A DNA stretch of 28,080 nt from UBA6164 sp963979005 (GCA_963979005.1 CAXBVF010000007.1:1-28080), one strand, 5' to 3'; counted from the stretch's first letter, positions 10,023 through 20,079 are shown. A program made the numbers and translations. Notes: generated from the letters alone by a model not told the origin.

Positions 10023-10934
10023 TTACTTCTTAAATAATATTTTTTTAAAATACTTTATATACACGATTAAATTATACTTAAATATTTTATTAATCCAAAT
10101 ATAAGAATTACTTACTTTTCTAATATCCTGACTTAGTTTTTTCTTAAAATCTGTTACTCATGCTAAACTACTATTTTTTTCTTTTGGGGATGCTACTCAT
10201 AAAAAATCATAAAATTTTGATCATTTAAGTTTTGCTATTTTTATTGCTTCCCATTGAAGTAGATATGGCCCCATCAAGTTTCTATACTTCTTGTCTCAAG
10301 TAGATGCTCAGTAATAATAAATTGAAATATCACTATCAAATGTAAATATTCATCCTGCAACAACATTTCACTCAACATAAGCTAATAATAATCTAGAATT
10401 ATCAATACTATCTAAAAAAGTTCTATAATAGTCTAAATTATTTCAATTAAAATTGTCTCTAGATGTTGTCTCAAGCATTAATTTATAATAGCTATCTATA
10501 TTCTCATTATTTTTTTCTACTTCCTTTATTTCTACTCATTTTTTTCTAGCAAGTTTTATATTATATCTACCTTTTGATTTCATATTTGCTAATATTTCAT
10601 CTTCTGAACTTCTTAAATCTATTACAGCACTATAAGGAGTTATGAATTTTTTATAATATCATTTTTTCAAATTATTAATAGCTATTTCAATATTTCATTC
10701 ATAATTAATATTTTCAATTTGAATAAATAAACAATTTTCTTTTTTACAAAGATTTATCAATTCATTAACATTTTTTTCACTTAAATCTTTCTCAAGTCAT
10801 AAAATAAATAATCAACTCTCTCAAAATGCCACTTGTCTTTTTTCTACAAAAATTCAATTAACATCAAAAAAGTCTGAAACTTGTCCAGATTTTTTTAGCA
10901 TCTTCTGCCATGATTTAGTTTGCCAAATAGACAT
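10023..10934 (-). CDS. FemABX-type peptidoglycan bridge aminoacyltransferase
   Basis: 303 residues, somewhat shorter than typical FemX (about 330-420). It resembles the FemA/B/X GNAT-fold family, which adds amino acids from aminoacyl-tRNA to the lipid II stem peptide. Seen signatures are PYSAVIDLRSSEDEILANM, KGRYNIKLARKKGVEI, the later RLLLAYVEGNVVAGGIFTF and YYYGASTGDKKYRNLMGPY. It ends in a basic tail. It begins 3 bases after the ruvB stop, so the two are translated from one message. The amino acid added and whether it modifies peptidoglycan or another acceptor cannot be told here. Confidence 0.8.
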
Positions 10935-10937
10935 AAA

Positions 10938-11948
10938 TTATTTTGTTAAATGATTAATTCAAGCTCATGAAATTTTTCTTCATCTTGAAGTCCTTTCTAT
11001 AAAACCTACTTGTAATAGAAAAGGTTCCACTACATCTTCTAAAGTAGCCTCTTCTTCTCAAATAGCAGAAGCAAGAGTATTTAATCAAACAGGTCATGAA
11101 TTAAATTTTGTATGAATCGTATTTAAATATTTTCTATCTAAATAATCAAGCCCCAGTTTATCAATTCAAATATCCTTAAATATTCACTCTAATACTTTTA
11201 TATTTGATACTTCTTTTCATATAGTACTATAATCTCTAACTATTTTTAATAGTCTATTCGCAATTCTTGGTGTTCATCTAGATTTTTTTGAAATACTTTC
11301 TAATATCATTTCATCTAATACTAAATCCAATTTAGAAGAATTATTACTAATAATAAGTCATATATCATCATGTGAATAGAAATCTAGCTTTAAAACATTA
11401 CCAAATCTATCTCTAAGAGGTGAAGACAAGGCACTTAGTCTAGTAGTAGCTCAGATTAAGGTAAACTCTTTTAATGGCAATTTAACACTTTGTGCTCATG
11501 TTCATGATCAAACCATAATATCAAGTTCAAAGTCTTCCATTGCAGTATAAAGTATCTCTTCTACTTGTGGTCTAAGTCTATGTATCTCATCGATAAATAA
11601 TATATCTCCCGATTCTAAGTTAGATAATATACTAACCAAATCAGACTGTTTATCTATTGCCGGACCAGAAGTAGATTTCAGATTTGTTTCCATTTCTGTA
11701 GCTATGATATTTGAAATAGTAGTTTTTCATAATCCAGGAGGCCCGTAAAACAAAATATGCTCCATCGCTTCTCACCTAATTTTAGATGAGGCAATAGATA
11801 CAGACAAATGTTTTTTTATAGTTTCTTGTCCAACATAGTCCTCAAGTTTAATAGGTCTTAAAATATTAGAAAATTTTCATTTATCTATCTCTTTTTCCTC
11901 AGTTGATGTAACATTAGTTTTTTTGCTTTCTTTAGAAGACTCTATCAT
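10938..11948 (-). CDS. ruvB: Holliday junction branch migration ATPase RuvB
   Basis: 336 residues, the usual RuvB length. It is the hexameric AAA+ motor that drives branch migration with RuvA. Walker A GPPGLGKTT has its catalytic Lys at K75, and G74 is a TGA codon. Walker B is ILFIDEIH, ending at residue 123. Other signatures are METNLKSTSGPAIDKQSDL, sensor and arginine-finger region SPLRDRFG, and the winged-helix C-terminus with GLDYLDRKYL and GFIERTSRGRK. ruvA and ruvC are not in the window. It is the first gene of a unit with the FemX-like gene. The upstream region holds TATA-rich sequence. Confidence 0.96.
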
Positions 11949-12033
11949 CAATAATTTATTAACTAGTATATTTTGTATATATATTATATATATAATAGAA
12001 TTTGTAAAGATATATTTAACAAACTCAATAAAC

Positions 12034-12324
12034 TTAACTAAAATTATTCTCTAGATATCATCTAATTAATTTAATTTCCCTATCACAATCAACTGATGCA
12101 TATAATAGTGCAACCGCATGATTTGGGTCTTCTTCTTCAAATAAGTCAAAACATAAATCATATCATTCAATTAACTCGAGTAAAATTAGTATTTTATCAT
12201 TCAACTTAATTTTTACTGCTTCAACATTATCACATACACTTACTCCGTGACTCTCTAAAAATGATTTTTCATCAGCTATAGTAGACTGTAGTCTACATAC
12301 TTTACATGAATCCATATTATACAT
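12034..12324 (-). CDS. Small CxxC protein, unknown
   Basis: 96 residues from the ATG at 12324, which directly follows an in-frame TAA. An ATG at 12315 would give 93 residues. The N-terminus reads MYNMDSCKVCRLQ, a single CxxC pair that could bind metal or be redox-active, and three further Cys lie later in the chain (VCDNV, DLCFDLF, VDCDRE). The rest is acidic and helical (ELIEGYDLCFDLFEEEDPNHAV). No family is recognised. It lies upstream of ruvB on the same strand and is divergent from the LysM-CHAP gene. It could be co-transcribed with ruvB or be its own unit. Confidence 0.6.
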
Positions 12325-12398
12325 TTAATAATTAAAAATAAGTTATTATATATATAAATATTAAAATGATAATGTCAATGTGAAATACCCTCATATTT

Positions 12399-12427
12399 TT
12401 GAACTAATGTTTTCAATATGATAAAAT
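12399..12427 (+). promoter_or_regulatory. Promoter of the LysM-CHAP gene
   Basis: TTGAAC (12399-12404), a 17-base spacer and TAAAAT (12422-12427) give a fair sigma70-type promoter about 27 bases before the ATG. Confidence 0.5.
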
Positions 12428-12453
12428 AATACATATATATGATAATATAAACT

Positions 12454-13302
12454 ATGAAAAAGGCCTTTAATACATTAATTATTGTACTACTAATTATTGC
12501 TGATCTTATTAATACAGCTAATAGTCAATACACCGAAGTAGAAATATTGCCTTATATTAGTGATTTTGAATATAAAATTTTAAGCAATACACATGAAAAT
12601 CTAGAAGCAGAAATATCAAAACATATTAAATCATATACTGTACAAGTTTGAGATAACTTATACAAAATTGCAAAAAAATATAATATAAAAATATCTACTA
12701 TAAAGTCTCTAAATTGAGTAGAAAAAAATCTTTTAAAGCCTACTAAAGAAATACTTGTTTCAGATATAGATTGATTAATCCACATAGTAAAGAAAAATGA
12801 ATCAATAAGTGACATAGCTAAATTATATAATATATCGGATGATGAAGTACTTAAATATAATAGTTTTCTTAAAAAATGAGTTAAAATTTGAGATATACTA
12901 CTAATACATAACTGAATATTTTACGAAGAAAGTTGAATAAATTTACTAACAGAAAATTCATACCAATTAAAACGTAGTATTGATGGTAATACTAGATTTA
13001 TAAAATGAAATTGTACATGGTTTGTTTCTCAATACAAAGAGATCAACTGGAGATGAGATGCAAAAGATTGGTATCATAATGCAGAAGTAAACAACAATTC
13101 TGTATGACAAATAGCAAAAAAATGAAGTATTATAGTATTAGATTGAAAATGATATAATAGAAAATACGGACATGTTTGAATAGTAATGGATATAGTCGGT
13201 AACAAATTAATAATTTGAGATATGAATTATCTTGAATTAAACAAAGTTACATATAGACAAATAAGTAAATATGATACAGCTATTACTTGATATATATATT
13301 AA
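12454..13302 (+). CDS. Secreted LysM-CHAP cell wall hydrolase
   Basis: 282 residues. A signal peptide (about 1-24, ending NTANS) precedes two LysM modules that bind peptidoglycan or chitin. The first is YTVQVGDNLYKIAKKYNIKI from Y61. The second is HIVKKNESISDIAKLYNIS from H110. A CHAP (NlpC/P60-like) amidase/endopeptidase domain follows. Its catalytic Cys is C187 in GNCTWFVSQY and its His is H240 in KYGHVGIVMDI, both in the expected context. It should cut peptidoglycan peptides outside the cell. Growth remodelling or attack on a host wall are both possible. It has its own promoter and is followed by an 18-bp perfect inverted repeat before def. Confidence 0.88.
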
Positions 13303-13311
13303 AAATATAAT

Positions 13312-13354
13312 CATAAAAATAAATAAAAATACTAGTTTTTTATTTATTTTTATG
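13312..13354. terminator. AT-only 18-bp hairpin between the LysM-CHAP gene and def
   Basis: CATAAAAATAAATAAAAA (13312-13329) and TTTTTATTTATTTTTATG (13337-13354) are exact reverse complements around TACTAGT. Its position suggests a terminator, although the stem has only one G-C pair. The TATAAT at 13355-13360, the likely -10 box of def, begins immediately after it. Confidence 0.55.
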
Positions 13355-13389
13355 TATAATACAAAAAATGTTAAATAATTAACAAAAGA

Positions 13390-13857
13390 ATGTTTAAAAT
13401 TGAAACTTGAGTAAATAACCCTATTTTAAGAAAAATTGCAGACAAAGTTACTGACAATAATTTTAAACAGGCTGTTAAACTAGGTAAAGAAATGATAAAA
13501 TACATACAAAATCCCGATAATGGATGAGTATGATTAGCGGCACCTCAAATTTGAAAATCATTAAAATTGGTTGTAGTGAGTATGCTAAAAGACCGGGATG
13601 ATGAAGACTATAAGACTATAATGTTAATAAACCCAGAAATACTAGAATTCAGTGAAGATACAACATTAGAAACTGAGTGATGTTTATCTGTCCCATGAGT
13701 AAAATGAGATGTAGCTAGATCAAATAGAATAAAACTCCAATATCAAGATAGTAAAAGAACCCTAAAAACAATATATCTAGAATGATTACAAGCTAGAATC
13801 ATACAACATGAACTTGATCATATAAATGGAAAACTATTTATTGATTATTTAAACTAA
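13390..13857 (+). CDS. def: Peptide deformylase
   Basis: 155 residues. It removes the formyl group from nascent N-terminal Met. All three deformylase motifs are present: GVGLAAPQIG (from G46, with TGA at G46, G48 and G55), EGCLSVPG (metal ligand C98, preceded by a TGA Gly) and HELDHINGKLF (ligands H140 and H144, catalytic E141). The start is the first ATG, 30 bases after a TATAAT. No methionyl-tRNA formyltransferase gene is next to it, unlike in many bacteria. The TAA leads into a strong terminator shared with the convergent pilin-like gene. Confidence 0.97.
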
Positions 13858-13886
13858 AAAAGAACTCTTTAATTAGAGTTCTTTTT
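13857..13886. terminator. Bidirectional terminator between def and the pilin-like gene
   Basis: AAAAAGAACTCT (13857-13868) and AGAGTTCTTTTT (13875-13886) form a perfect 12-bp stem around TTAATT. It is flanked by A and T runs and serves both convergent genes. Confidence 0.88.
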
Positions 13887-13892
13887 AAAATT

Positions 13893-15317
13893 TTACGGTC
13901 AAGGTGGAGGTCATCAAAAATCCCAAGGACTATCACGCATAGCAACAGGTGGGGTTCATGTATTATCAGTTAATTCAGTTATATTAAAAGTTACACGATA
14001 CGAATCAGGATTAAAATACACACCATCTAAATATACCCACTCATTACCAGCTGTATTTCTAATAACTCACCCAATATATTCTCAATTAACTATAGTAAAA
14101 TCTGTTAATGGTAATTCTCTAAAAACAGTTCCATTTCAATCTCAAATATCTTTATTAGCCCATATTGAAGTAATTTCAATATCACCATAATCAACTCAAT
14201 CAGGTGTAGATAACCAAATATCACTAGATCACCAAAATAATCATACATTTATTACATTACTTGAAATATCTGTATCTACTGGTGTACTTTCACCATTAAT
14301 ATCCTTAACATACATATGAATTTGTGTAAGTGTGCCTGCCTCATCATATCAAGCAAACCTACTAACACCAGATCATCATCATTCAGCTGGCGTATAAACA
14401 GGAATTTCAATATTATCAAATCATAAATCATTATTTACTACTACACTTGCTACAAAATCTACAGCTCATGTATCAGATAAATCTACATTTACTATTTCAG
14501 CTATTTGATAATCAGTTGCTATTGGAGATGATGTATATGCAGTTTGTGCATTTGTAATTAATTCTGTCCTTGCTGTTTCTCATGCAGTAGTATCTGCAGC
14601 TAAAGTAGTAAATGAACCACTATATGCAATAACAGTTGCTGCATCTACTAATGTTATTTCTGGTGATTCTCACATTGTATTATATAATGAACCATCATAT
14701 TGAACTGGGAGATTACTATATCAGTTATAGGCTAATCAATTATTTGCTAATATATAATCCAGTGTTCATCATGTACTTGTTATTATACTTGGTACATTTA
14801 ATACATAATCTACTCAACCTGTAGACAATTTTAAAAATTTACCATTATAATTTCATGTAATTTTTAGTTTTGTAACTTTATCTCATGCTATAGCCTCATT
14901 TATTATTTCACTATTTAATCATAGTGTATCTCATTCTATTATTCATGCTATTTCATATTCTTGTTTACTATGTGTAACTGAATATACATATTGTCTATCC
15001 ATTAATGGATCTGTCGGTATCTTATCAAATTTTTCTACATTTGTAACTGTAGTTTCTCAAAAACTTCCCTGTGTCCAGGCTTCTGTTCATGAATATAATA
15101 CAGGTGTACCATCTGTTGTAAGTGGATACTTTCCTGCTCATAAATGAAATAGTTCTAGTGTTGTCTTTATACTAGACATATCACTTATTCTAACACTATC
15201 TCTAGAATCTCTACTATATCATTGTAATGATATAAAAGCTATTGTTCATAAAATAGCTAGTATTGTAATTACTACTATTAGCTCCACTAATGTAAATGCT
15301 TGTTTTTGTTTATTCAT
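13893..15317 (-). CDS. Type IV pilin/pseudopilin-like surface protein
   Basis: 474 residues. The N-terminus is a classic prepilin signal: a short basic leader MNKQKQ, then AFTLVELIVVITILAIL, with Glu at +5 of the mature protein and a long hydrophobic helix. The residue before the cleavage site appears to be Ala rather than Gly. After a pseudopilin-like neck (RDSRDSVRISDMSSIKTTLE) comes a long beta-rich, Thr/Ser/Gly-rich body of unknown fold. It ends in the proline-glycine tail GGPPPGP. The middle is related to the protein at 27083-28080: both have YNGY-NLP, TAR-L, QTAYTS and F-V-NN-LG in the same order. It is a monocistronic unit bounded by similar terminator hairpins, and probably makes extracellular fibres or adhesins. 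Confidence 0.82.
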
Positions 15318-15384
15318 GTTTTTTTATTTTAAATACATACTTTTAAAGTATACATATAAATAATGATAAAACAAAAACATAAAA

Positions 15385-15418
15385 AAAAAGAACTTTACAT
15401 ATATATAAAGTTCTTTTT
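15385..15418 (-). terminator. Terminator at the end of the ribosomal protein/secY operon
   Basis: AAAAAGAACTTTA (15385-15397) and TAAAGTTCTTTTT (15406-15418) are exact reverse complements around CATATATA. On the minus strand a run of T follows. It starts 10 bases past the secY stop. Confidence 0.88.
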
Positions 15419-15427
15419 AATTTTAGC

Positions 15428-16699
15428 TTATTTGAATTTACTGTAATCAAACATTTTCATTTCAGCATCTGTTTTTCTAACTACATCTAGTATAACAGAA
15501 ACTATAATGATTAATCATGCTGCAGAAATAATGAAATCAATTGATTGTCACATTATCTTTGACATAATATATGGAAGTACAGCAATTAGACCTAAGAATC
15601 AACCTCAAAATAAGTTTAAATGTTCTGAAACTTTTGATAAATAATCAGCTGTTTCTGAACCAGGTCTAATACCAGGTATATACCCTCATCTTTTTTGAAT
15701 ACTTTCAGATACATTTTCAGTATTAAAAGTAATAGAAACATAAAAGAATGAAAATCAAAGTACAAGTAAGAAGTATATTAATATAAATATCCAAGAAGGA
15801 TTACTCATATTAAAGTATTCTAATAAAAATGTACCAATAGTAGAAGCAGTTTCACTTGAACCAGATCAAGTCAATATTTGACCTATGATTGCTGGGAAAG
15901 TAACTAATGATACTGCAAAGATTATAGGTATCATTCATGCTTGATTAACTCTTATTGGAAAATAAGATTTTTCTTCTCTACCAGTTCTAGTATAAATAAT
16001 TGGAATTCTTCTGTTTCATTCTGTAAACTTTATAATTATATAAATAATTAATAAAGTTGCTAGAATTAATCCTATGAATAAGGGATAGTTTTGAGAACTA
16101 ATATGTCCCATGATTACTCATGGTACAGCAGATAAAACTCAAGCTGTAATTATTATACTAATACCATTTCAAATACCTTTTTCTGTCATTACTTCTCATA
16201 ACCACATTAGAAATATAGTTCATGATGTAATAATAGTCATAGCTGTAAGAACAGTTTGTGTATTAGATAAATCAATAATTGTTCCTGATGCCAAGGTATT
16301 TAATAAAACTATCATTCAATACGATTGCACAAATGCAAGTGGCAAAGTTAACCATCTAGTATATTTTGTTATTTTTCTTTGTCCTGCTTCACCTTCTTTT
16401 TGTAATTCTCATATAGAAGGGACTATAACTCAAAGTAATTGAATTATGATCAAGGCATTAATATAAGGAGAAAGTCACATCAATATAATTGAAAAGTTTG
16501 ATAATCAACCTCACATTAAAGCACTAAAGAATGATAATCCTTTATTAGCTTCCATTATAGCAGCTAATTGTGTTGTATCAACTCAATATACTGGAATTAC
16601 AGATAGTACTTTATAAACTAAAACTAATGCTAGTGTAGCAATAATTTTATTTTTTATACTTTTGTTTTGGAATATAGATGTAATACTACTAAGTTTCAT
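15428..16699 (-). CDS. secY: Preprotein translocase subunit SecY
   Basis: 423 residues with about ten hydrophobic helices, as expected for SecY, the channel of the Sec translocon in the inner membrane. Signatures are GLSPYINALIIIQLL (TM2), the cytosolic loop EWNRRIPIIYTR that contacts the ribosome or SecA, and GIRPGSETADYL. Many TM glycines are TGA. It closes the spc-type cluster after rplO as usual, but adk, map, infA and rpmJ do not follow. A hairpin at 16769-16794 separates it from rplO, so its level may be set apart from the ribosomal proteins. Confidence 0.96.
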
Positions 16700-16768
16700 A
16701 TATAAATATTTATTAAATTAATTAAGGAAATCATCTTCCTTTTATATATTATACATAAAGAAAAGAAA

Positions 16769-16794
16769 AACCCAAACTTTTAAAAGCTAGGGTT
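16769..16794 (-). terminator. Weak hairpin between rplO and secY
   Basis: On the minus strand AACCC, CTTTT, AAAAG and GGGTT form a nested stem followed by TTTTCTTTTCT. This could be a leaky terminator or attenuator that reduces read-through into secY. Confidence 0.45.
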
Positions 16795-16804
16795 AATCTC
16801 TAAA

Positions 16805-17260
16805 TTATTTAGTTTCAAGTTTTCCTCAAGCTTTTTCTACAGCTTCTCTTGCAGTAGCAGAAGCTTTATCAACAGTTACTTCTATTTTAGTAGTTAGTTT
16901 TCCATTTCCTAATAATTTAATAGGAAGTTTTTTTCTTCTAACTATATTGTTTTCAAGTAAAACTTCTTTGTTTATAGTAGTAATACCTTTTTCAGCTAAT
17001 ACAGCTAAATCAGAAATATTAATAGTACTATATTCAATTTTGAACTTAGCGTTAGTAAACCCTTTTAATTTAGGCATTCTTCTGAATAAAGGAGTTTGTC
17101 CTCATTCAAACCAAGCAGCTACTCAACCACCAGATCTAGAATTTTGACCATTACAACCTCTACCACAATAAGTTCATTTACCTGAACCATTACCTCTACC
17201 AAGTCTCTTAGAAGTTTTTCTAGATCCTCAGTTAGGTTTTAAATTTGTTAAAGATAACAT
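16805..17260 (-). CDS. rplO: 50S ribosomal protein L15
   Basis: 151 residues. The glycine- and arginine-rich N-terminal extension is typical of L15 (KRLGRGNGSGK, CGRGCNGQNSRSGG, FRRMPKLKGF). The globular C-terminal domain follows (LLGNGKLTTKIEVTVDKASA, then EKAGGKLE). L15 is a late assembly protein of the large subunit. Several glycines, such as that in KPNGGSRK, are TGA. It normally follows rpmD, but here the gap to rpsE holds only a REP-like element. Start ATG at 17260, without a Shine-Dalgarno sequence. Confidence 0.95.
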
Positions 17261-17286
17261 AAAAATTATAAGTTATTAATATACAA

Positions 17287-17347
17287 TGTCATTCTGAAAT
17301 TAACTCAGAATCATATCAAGTGATCCTGAACTAAACCCAGGCTGACA
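17287..17347. repeat. REP/MITE-like element in the place of rpmD
   Basis: This 61-base element has ends TGTCA and TGACA and holds two small hairpins: TTCTGA/TCAGAA, then CCTG/CAGG in GATCCTGAACTAAACCCAGG. The form (TGTCATTCTGAA... GATCCTGAA... TGACA) resembles short dispersed palindromic repeats found in several bacteria. It fills nearly the whole rpsE-rplO gap, ending 2 bases before the rpsE stop. Its base composition is richer in G and C than the surrounding spacers. Confidence 0.6.
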
Positions 17348-17349
17348 TA

Positions 17350-17823
17350 CTATTTAAACGAAGATAAAGCTTTTATTGTAGCTTTTGCATTATTAATTAG
17401 GTTAGAAGAACCATATCTTTTAGCAAGAATATCTTTATATCAAGCAACCATTAAAACTTTTCTGGCTGCTCAACCAGCAATAATTCATGTACCTTCTGAA
17501 GCTGGATGAACCATAATTTTAGCAGCTTTATATTTAGCTTCAACATTATATGGAACAGTTCAGTTATCAATTCTAACATTTGTTAGTTTTTTCTTAGCGT
17601 CTGAAAGAGCCTTTGCAATTGCATCAACAACTTCCCATGATTTTCAAGTTCATAAAGATACTCTACCTTTACCATCTCAAATAACCATAACAGCTCTAAA
17701 TCTAAGTTGTCTACCTCATGAAGTAACTCTAGTTACTCTATCAATAGCTAACAACTCTTCTTTGAATTCTTTTCTTGGTTTTGAAAATTTTCATTTTCTA
17801 TTATCTTTTCCAGAAAAAGCCAT
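17350..17823 (-). CDS. rpsE: 30S ribosomal protein S5
   Basis: 157 residues. The N-terminal dsRNA-binding-like domain begins EFKEELLAIDRVTRVTSGGRQLRFRA and continues VMVIGDGKGRVSLGTGKSGEV. The C-terminal domain contains VHPASEGTGIIAGGAARKVL and GYKDILAKRYGSSN. S5 acts in decoding accuracy and sits at the mRNA entry. It ends in TAG. The tail after TIKAL is short (SSF K). The next gene is rplO rather than rpmD. Confidence 0.96.
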
Positions 17824-17843
17824 ACTTATTATTGATTAATTAA

Positions 17844-18188
17844 TTAAAATTTTACACCATTAGATCTCATAGATTCAGCCAAAGCTTTTACTCTACCATG
17901 ATATGCAAATCATCCTCTATCAAATACTATTTCAGAAATTTTTAATCAAACAATAAGTTTTGCCATTTCTTCTCAAACTTTTGCTGCCATTTCTGTTTTA
18001 GTACCAGATTTTTTTATTTTTAAATCTGAAAAAGATGTAAGAGTTTTTCATGATGTATCATCTATAAGTTGTGCATATATATTCATATTACTTCTATATA
18101 CAGCTAAACGAGGTTTAGTTGTAGTTCAACTTATTTTTGATCTAATTTTATTTTTTCTTCTTAATCTTTTTAATGTTTTTTGTAACAT
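17844..18188 (-). CDS. rplR: 50S ribosomal protein L18
   Basis: 114 residues, the normal size. L18 binds 5S rRNA in the central protuberance. Signatures are a basic N-terminus (KTLKRLRRKNKIRSKISG), then TTKPRLAVYRSNMNIYAQLID and the C-terminal FDRGGFAYHGRVKALAESMR. It lies between rplF and rpsE with short gaps. Start ATG at 18188, preceded only by A-rich sequence. Confidence 0.96.
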
Positions 18189-18214
18189 TTTTAAGTTATT
18201 ATAAGTTAAATATT

Positions 18215-18754
18215 TTATTTTGAACCAGTTTTACCAGCTTTTCTATTAATATGTTCTCATACATATTTAATTCATTTACCTTTATATGGTTCTGGTTTCT
18301 TTTTTGCTCTAATTTTAGAAGCAAATTCTCAAACTAATTGTTTATCTATACCTGAAATATGTAAAATATTTTTAGCTTTTTCATCTAAAGCAATTTTAAT
18401 TCAAGCAGGTGTAGGCATATCAACTTTATGAGAAAAACCAATACTTAATACAAGTTTATCACCAGATACTTCAAATTTATAACCAACTCAATTAATTTCT
18501 AAAGATTTTTTATAACCTTTTGAAACTCATTCAACTAAGTTATTAATGATAGATCTAGTAGTACCCCATATAGCATTAGATGAATCATCTAGTGGTTTTA
18601 CAATTACTGAATTTTCTTCTTTCGTAACTTCAATTTTTGAAGAAAAGTCAAAAGCTAATTCTCATAAAGGTCATTTAACTTTAATATTATTACCAGCAAT
18701 AGTAGCTTCTACTTTTTCTGCTAATACAATAGGCATTTTACCAATTCTTGACAT
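18215..18754 (-). CDS. rplF: 50S ribosomal protein L6
   Basis: 179 residues, full length. L6 lies near the factor-binding site of the large subunit. It begins MSRIGKMPIVLAEKVEATI, with the first repeat holding KVKGPLGEL. The second repeat has YKKSLEINGVGYKFEV, GFSHKVDMPTPAGIKI and the C-terminal signature PEPYKGKGIKYVGEHINRKA. The upstream gap to rpsH is 67 bases and carries a small hairpin. Confidence 0.96.
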
Positions 18755-18784
18755 TTGTATTTAATTATAAGTATAAATCGGAAC

Positions 18785-18801
18785 AATGATTAAAAATCAT
18801 T
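18785..18801 (-). promoter_or_regulatory. Small hairpin upstream of rplF
   Basis: AATGATT (18785-18791), loop AAA and AATCATT (18795-18801) form a 7-bp stem in the rpsH-rplF spacer. It may be a processing or translational control structure. It has no T run fitting a terminator. Confidence 0.35.
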
Positions 18802-18821
18802 TCTCGTTTATAATTTGGTGA

Positions 18822-19217
18822 TTAATAAACTTCGCAAAGTAATTCTCCACCAACATTTAAACTTCTAGCTTCATATCAAGTAACAACACCTTTTGGAGTT
18901 GAAACAATATAAATACCTTTACCATTTCTAGATTTCTTTATATCTTTAGATCAGATATAAATTCTTTGACCTGGTTTGCTTATTCTAGTAAGAGTAGGAA
19001 CATATTTCGTAGTTCTTACATCATTTAGAATAATCCCAATTGATTTTTTATTGTTTTCTTCATCATTAACTGTGAAATCAACAATATATTTATTTTTCTT
19101 AAGAATTTTAGCAATATCAGCTTTTAATTTAGAATAAGGAAGTTTTATTTCAACTATTCTAGCCATATATGCATTTCTAATTCTTGTTAATAAATCTCCG
19201 ATTGGATCAATTATCAT
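18822..19217 (-). CDS. rpsH: 30S ribosomal protein S8
   Basis: 131 residues. It begins MIIDPIGDLLTRIRNAYMA, the standard S8 start. The C-terminal signature GKGIYIVSTPKGVVTGYEA and the ending LNVGGELLCEVY are present. S8 binds the central domain of 16S rRNA and organises it early in assembly. In E. coli it also represses the spc operon; no matching site could be judged here. It contains relatively few TGA codons. Confidence 0.96.
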
Positions 19218-19263
19218 AACATATGAATTATTAAACTAAATTTATTTTTTTAACTAATTTTTC

Positions 19264-19488
19264 CTACCAACTAGATTTTCTAACACCAGGTAGTTCTCAA
19301 GCATTAGCTTTTTCTCTAAAACAGATTCTACAAATATCAAATTTCCCTAGATATCATCTAGTTCTACCACAGATACCACAACAGTTGAAAACTTTTGTAG
19401 CCTCTTTAGGTGTTCTTCAATCTGTAATAGCTTGTAAAAATGTCTTTTTTAATCTATTTGCTTTAGCAATTTTTGACTTTCTAGCCAT
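19264..19488 (-). CDS. rpsN: 30S ribosomal protein S14, zinc-binding type
   Basis: 74 residues, in the range of the short zinc-type (C+) S14. The zinc ligands are seen in FNCCGICGRTRGYL and DICRICFREKA (two CxxC pairs). The C-terminal ELPGVRKSSW matches the family end. S14 sits in the 30S head. The N-terminus (MARKSKIAKANRLKKTF) is slightly longer than the minimal 61-residue form. It ends in TAG. Confidence 0.95.
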
Positions 19489-19515
19489 CTTATTCTTTTT
19501 TATAAAGTAAACTTT

Positions 19516-20052
19516 TTATTTAGAAAAAGGAAATCACATTTGTGTTAATAACTCCTTTCAAGCCTCTTTGTTATTAGCAGTTGTCTTAACTGTAATTTGT
19601 AATCAGTGATTCTTAATAACATCGTTATGTGGAACCTCTAAAAATATAGAATGTTCTTTAAGTCAGAAATTATAATTTCATTGATTATCAAAACCTTTTT
19701 TATTAATTCATCTAAAATCTCTTACTCTAGGTAATACGATATGAATTAATTTTTCTAAGAAATTATACATAGAATCTCATCTTAGAGTAACACTTAATCA
19801 AACTGGCATTCAAGCTCTTAATTTAAAGTTTGATATCGCTTTTGAAGCGTATCTAACTGTACAAGCTTGTCATGCAATCATTGATAAATGTTCTTGTAGA
19901 GAAGAGAAATCTTTGTTTCCTGATCTAACATATGTTCAAATTCACATGTTCAAAACTATTTTTTCTAATTTTGGAACTTCCATTATATTAGATACTTCTA
20001 ATTTTTCTTTTAGAACAGGAACAATTTCTTTTAAATATTTTTCCTTAAGCAT
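19516..20052 (-). CDS. rplE: 50S ribosomal protein L5
   Basis: 178 residues, normal length. L5 binds 5S rRNA and contacts the P-site tRNA. Signatures are PKLEKIVLNMGIGT near residue 27, GQACTVRYASKAISNFKLR, GMPVGLSVTLRGDSMYNFL and RVRDFRGINKKGFDNQGNY. The ending is a conserved ELLTQMGFPF followed by SK. It is placed between rplX and rpsN as in the standard spc operon. Confidence 0.97.
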
Positions 20053-20079
20053 TTTTATTATTTATATAATATAAGTAAA

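Noticed and set aside
13312..13354. The 18-bp perfect palindrome as an origin or transposon end
   Set aside because: It is almost entirely A/T, sits exactly between two genes, and is more simply a terminator; there is no target duplication or transposase.
16110..16442. A 110-codon plus-strand open frame inside secY
   Set aside because: It is antisense to a full-length SecY with all its motifs. It has no promoter or independent support.
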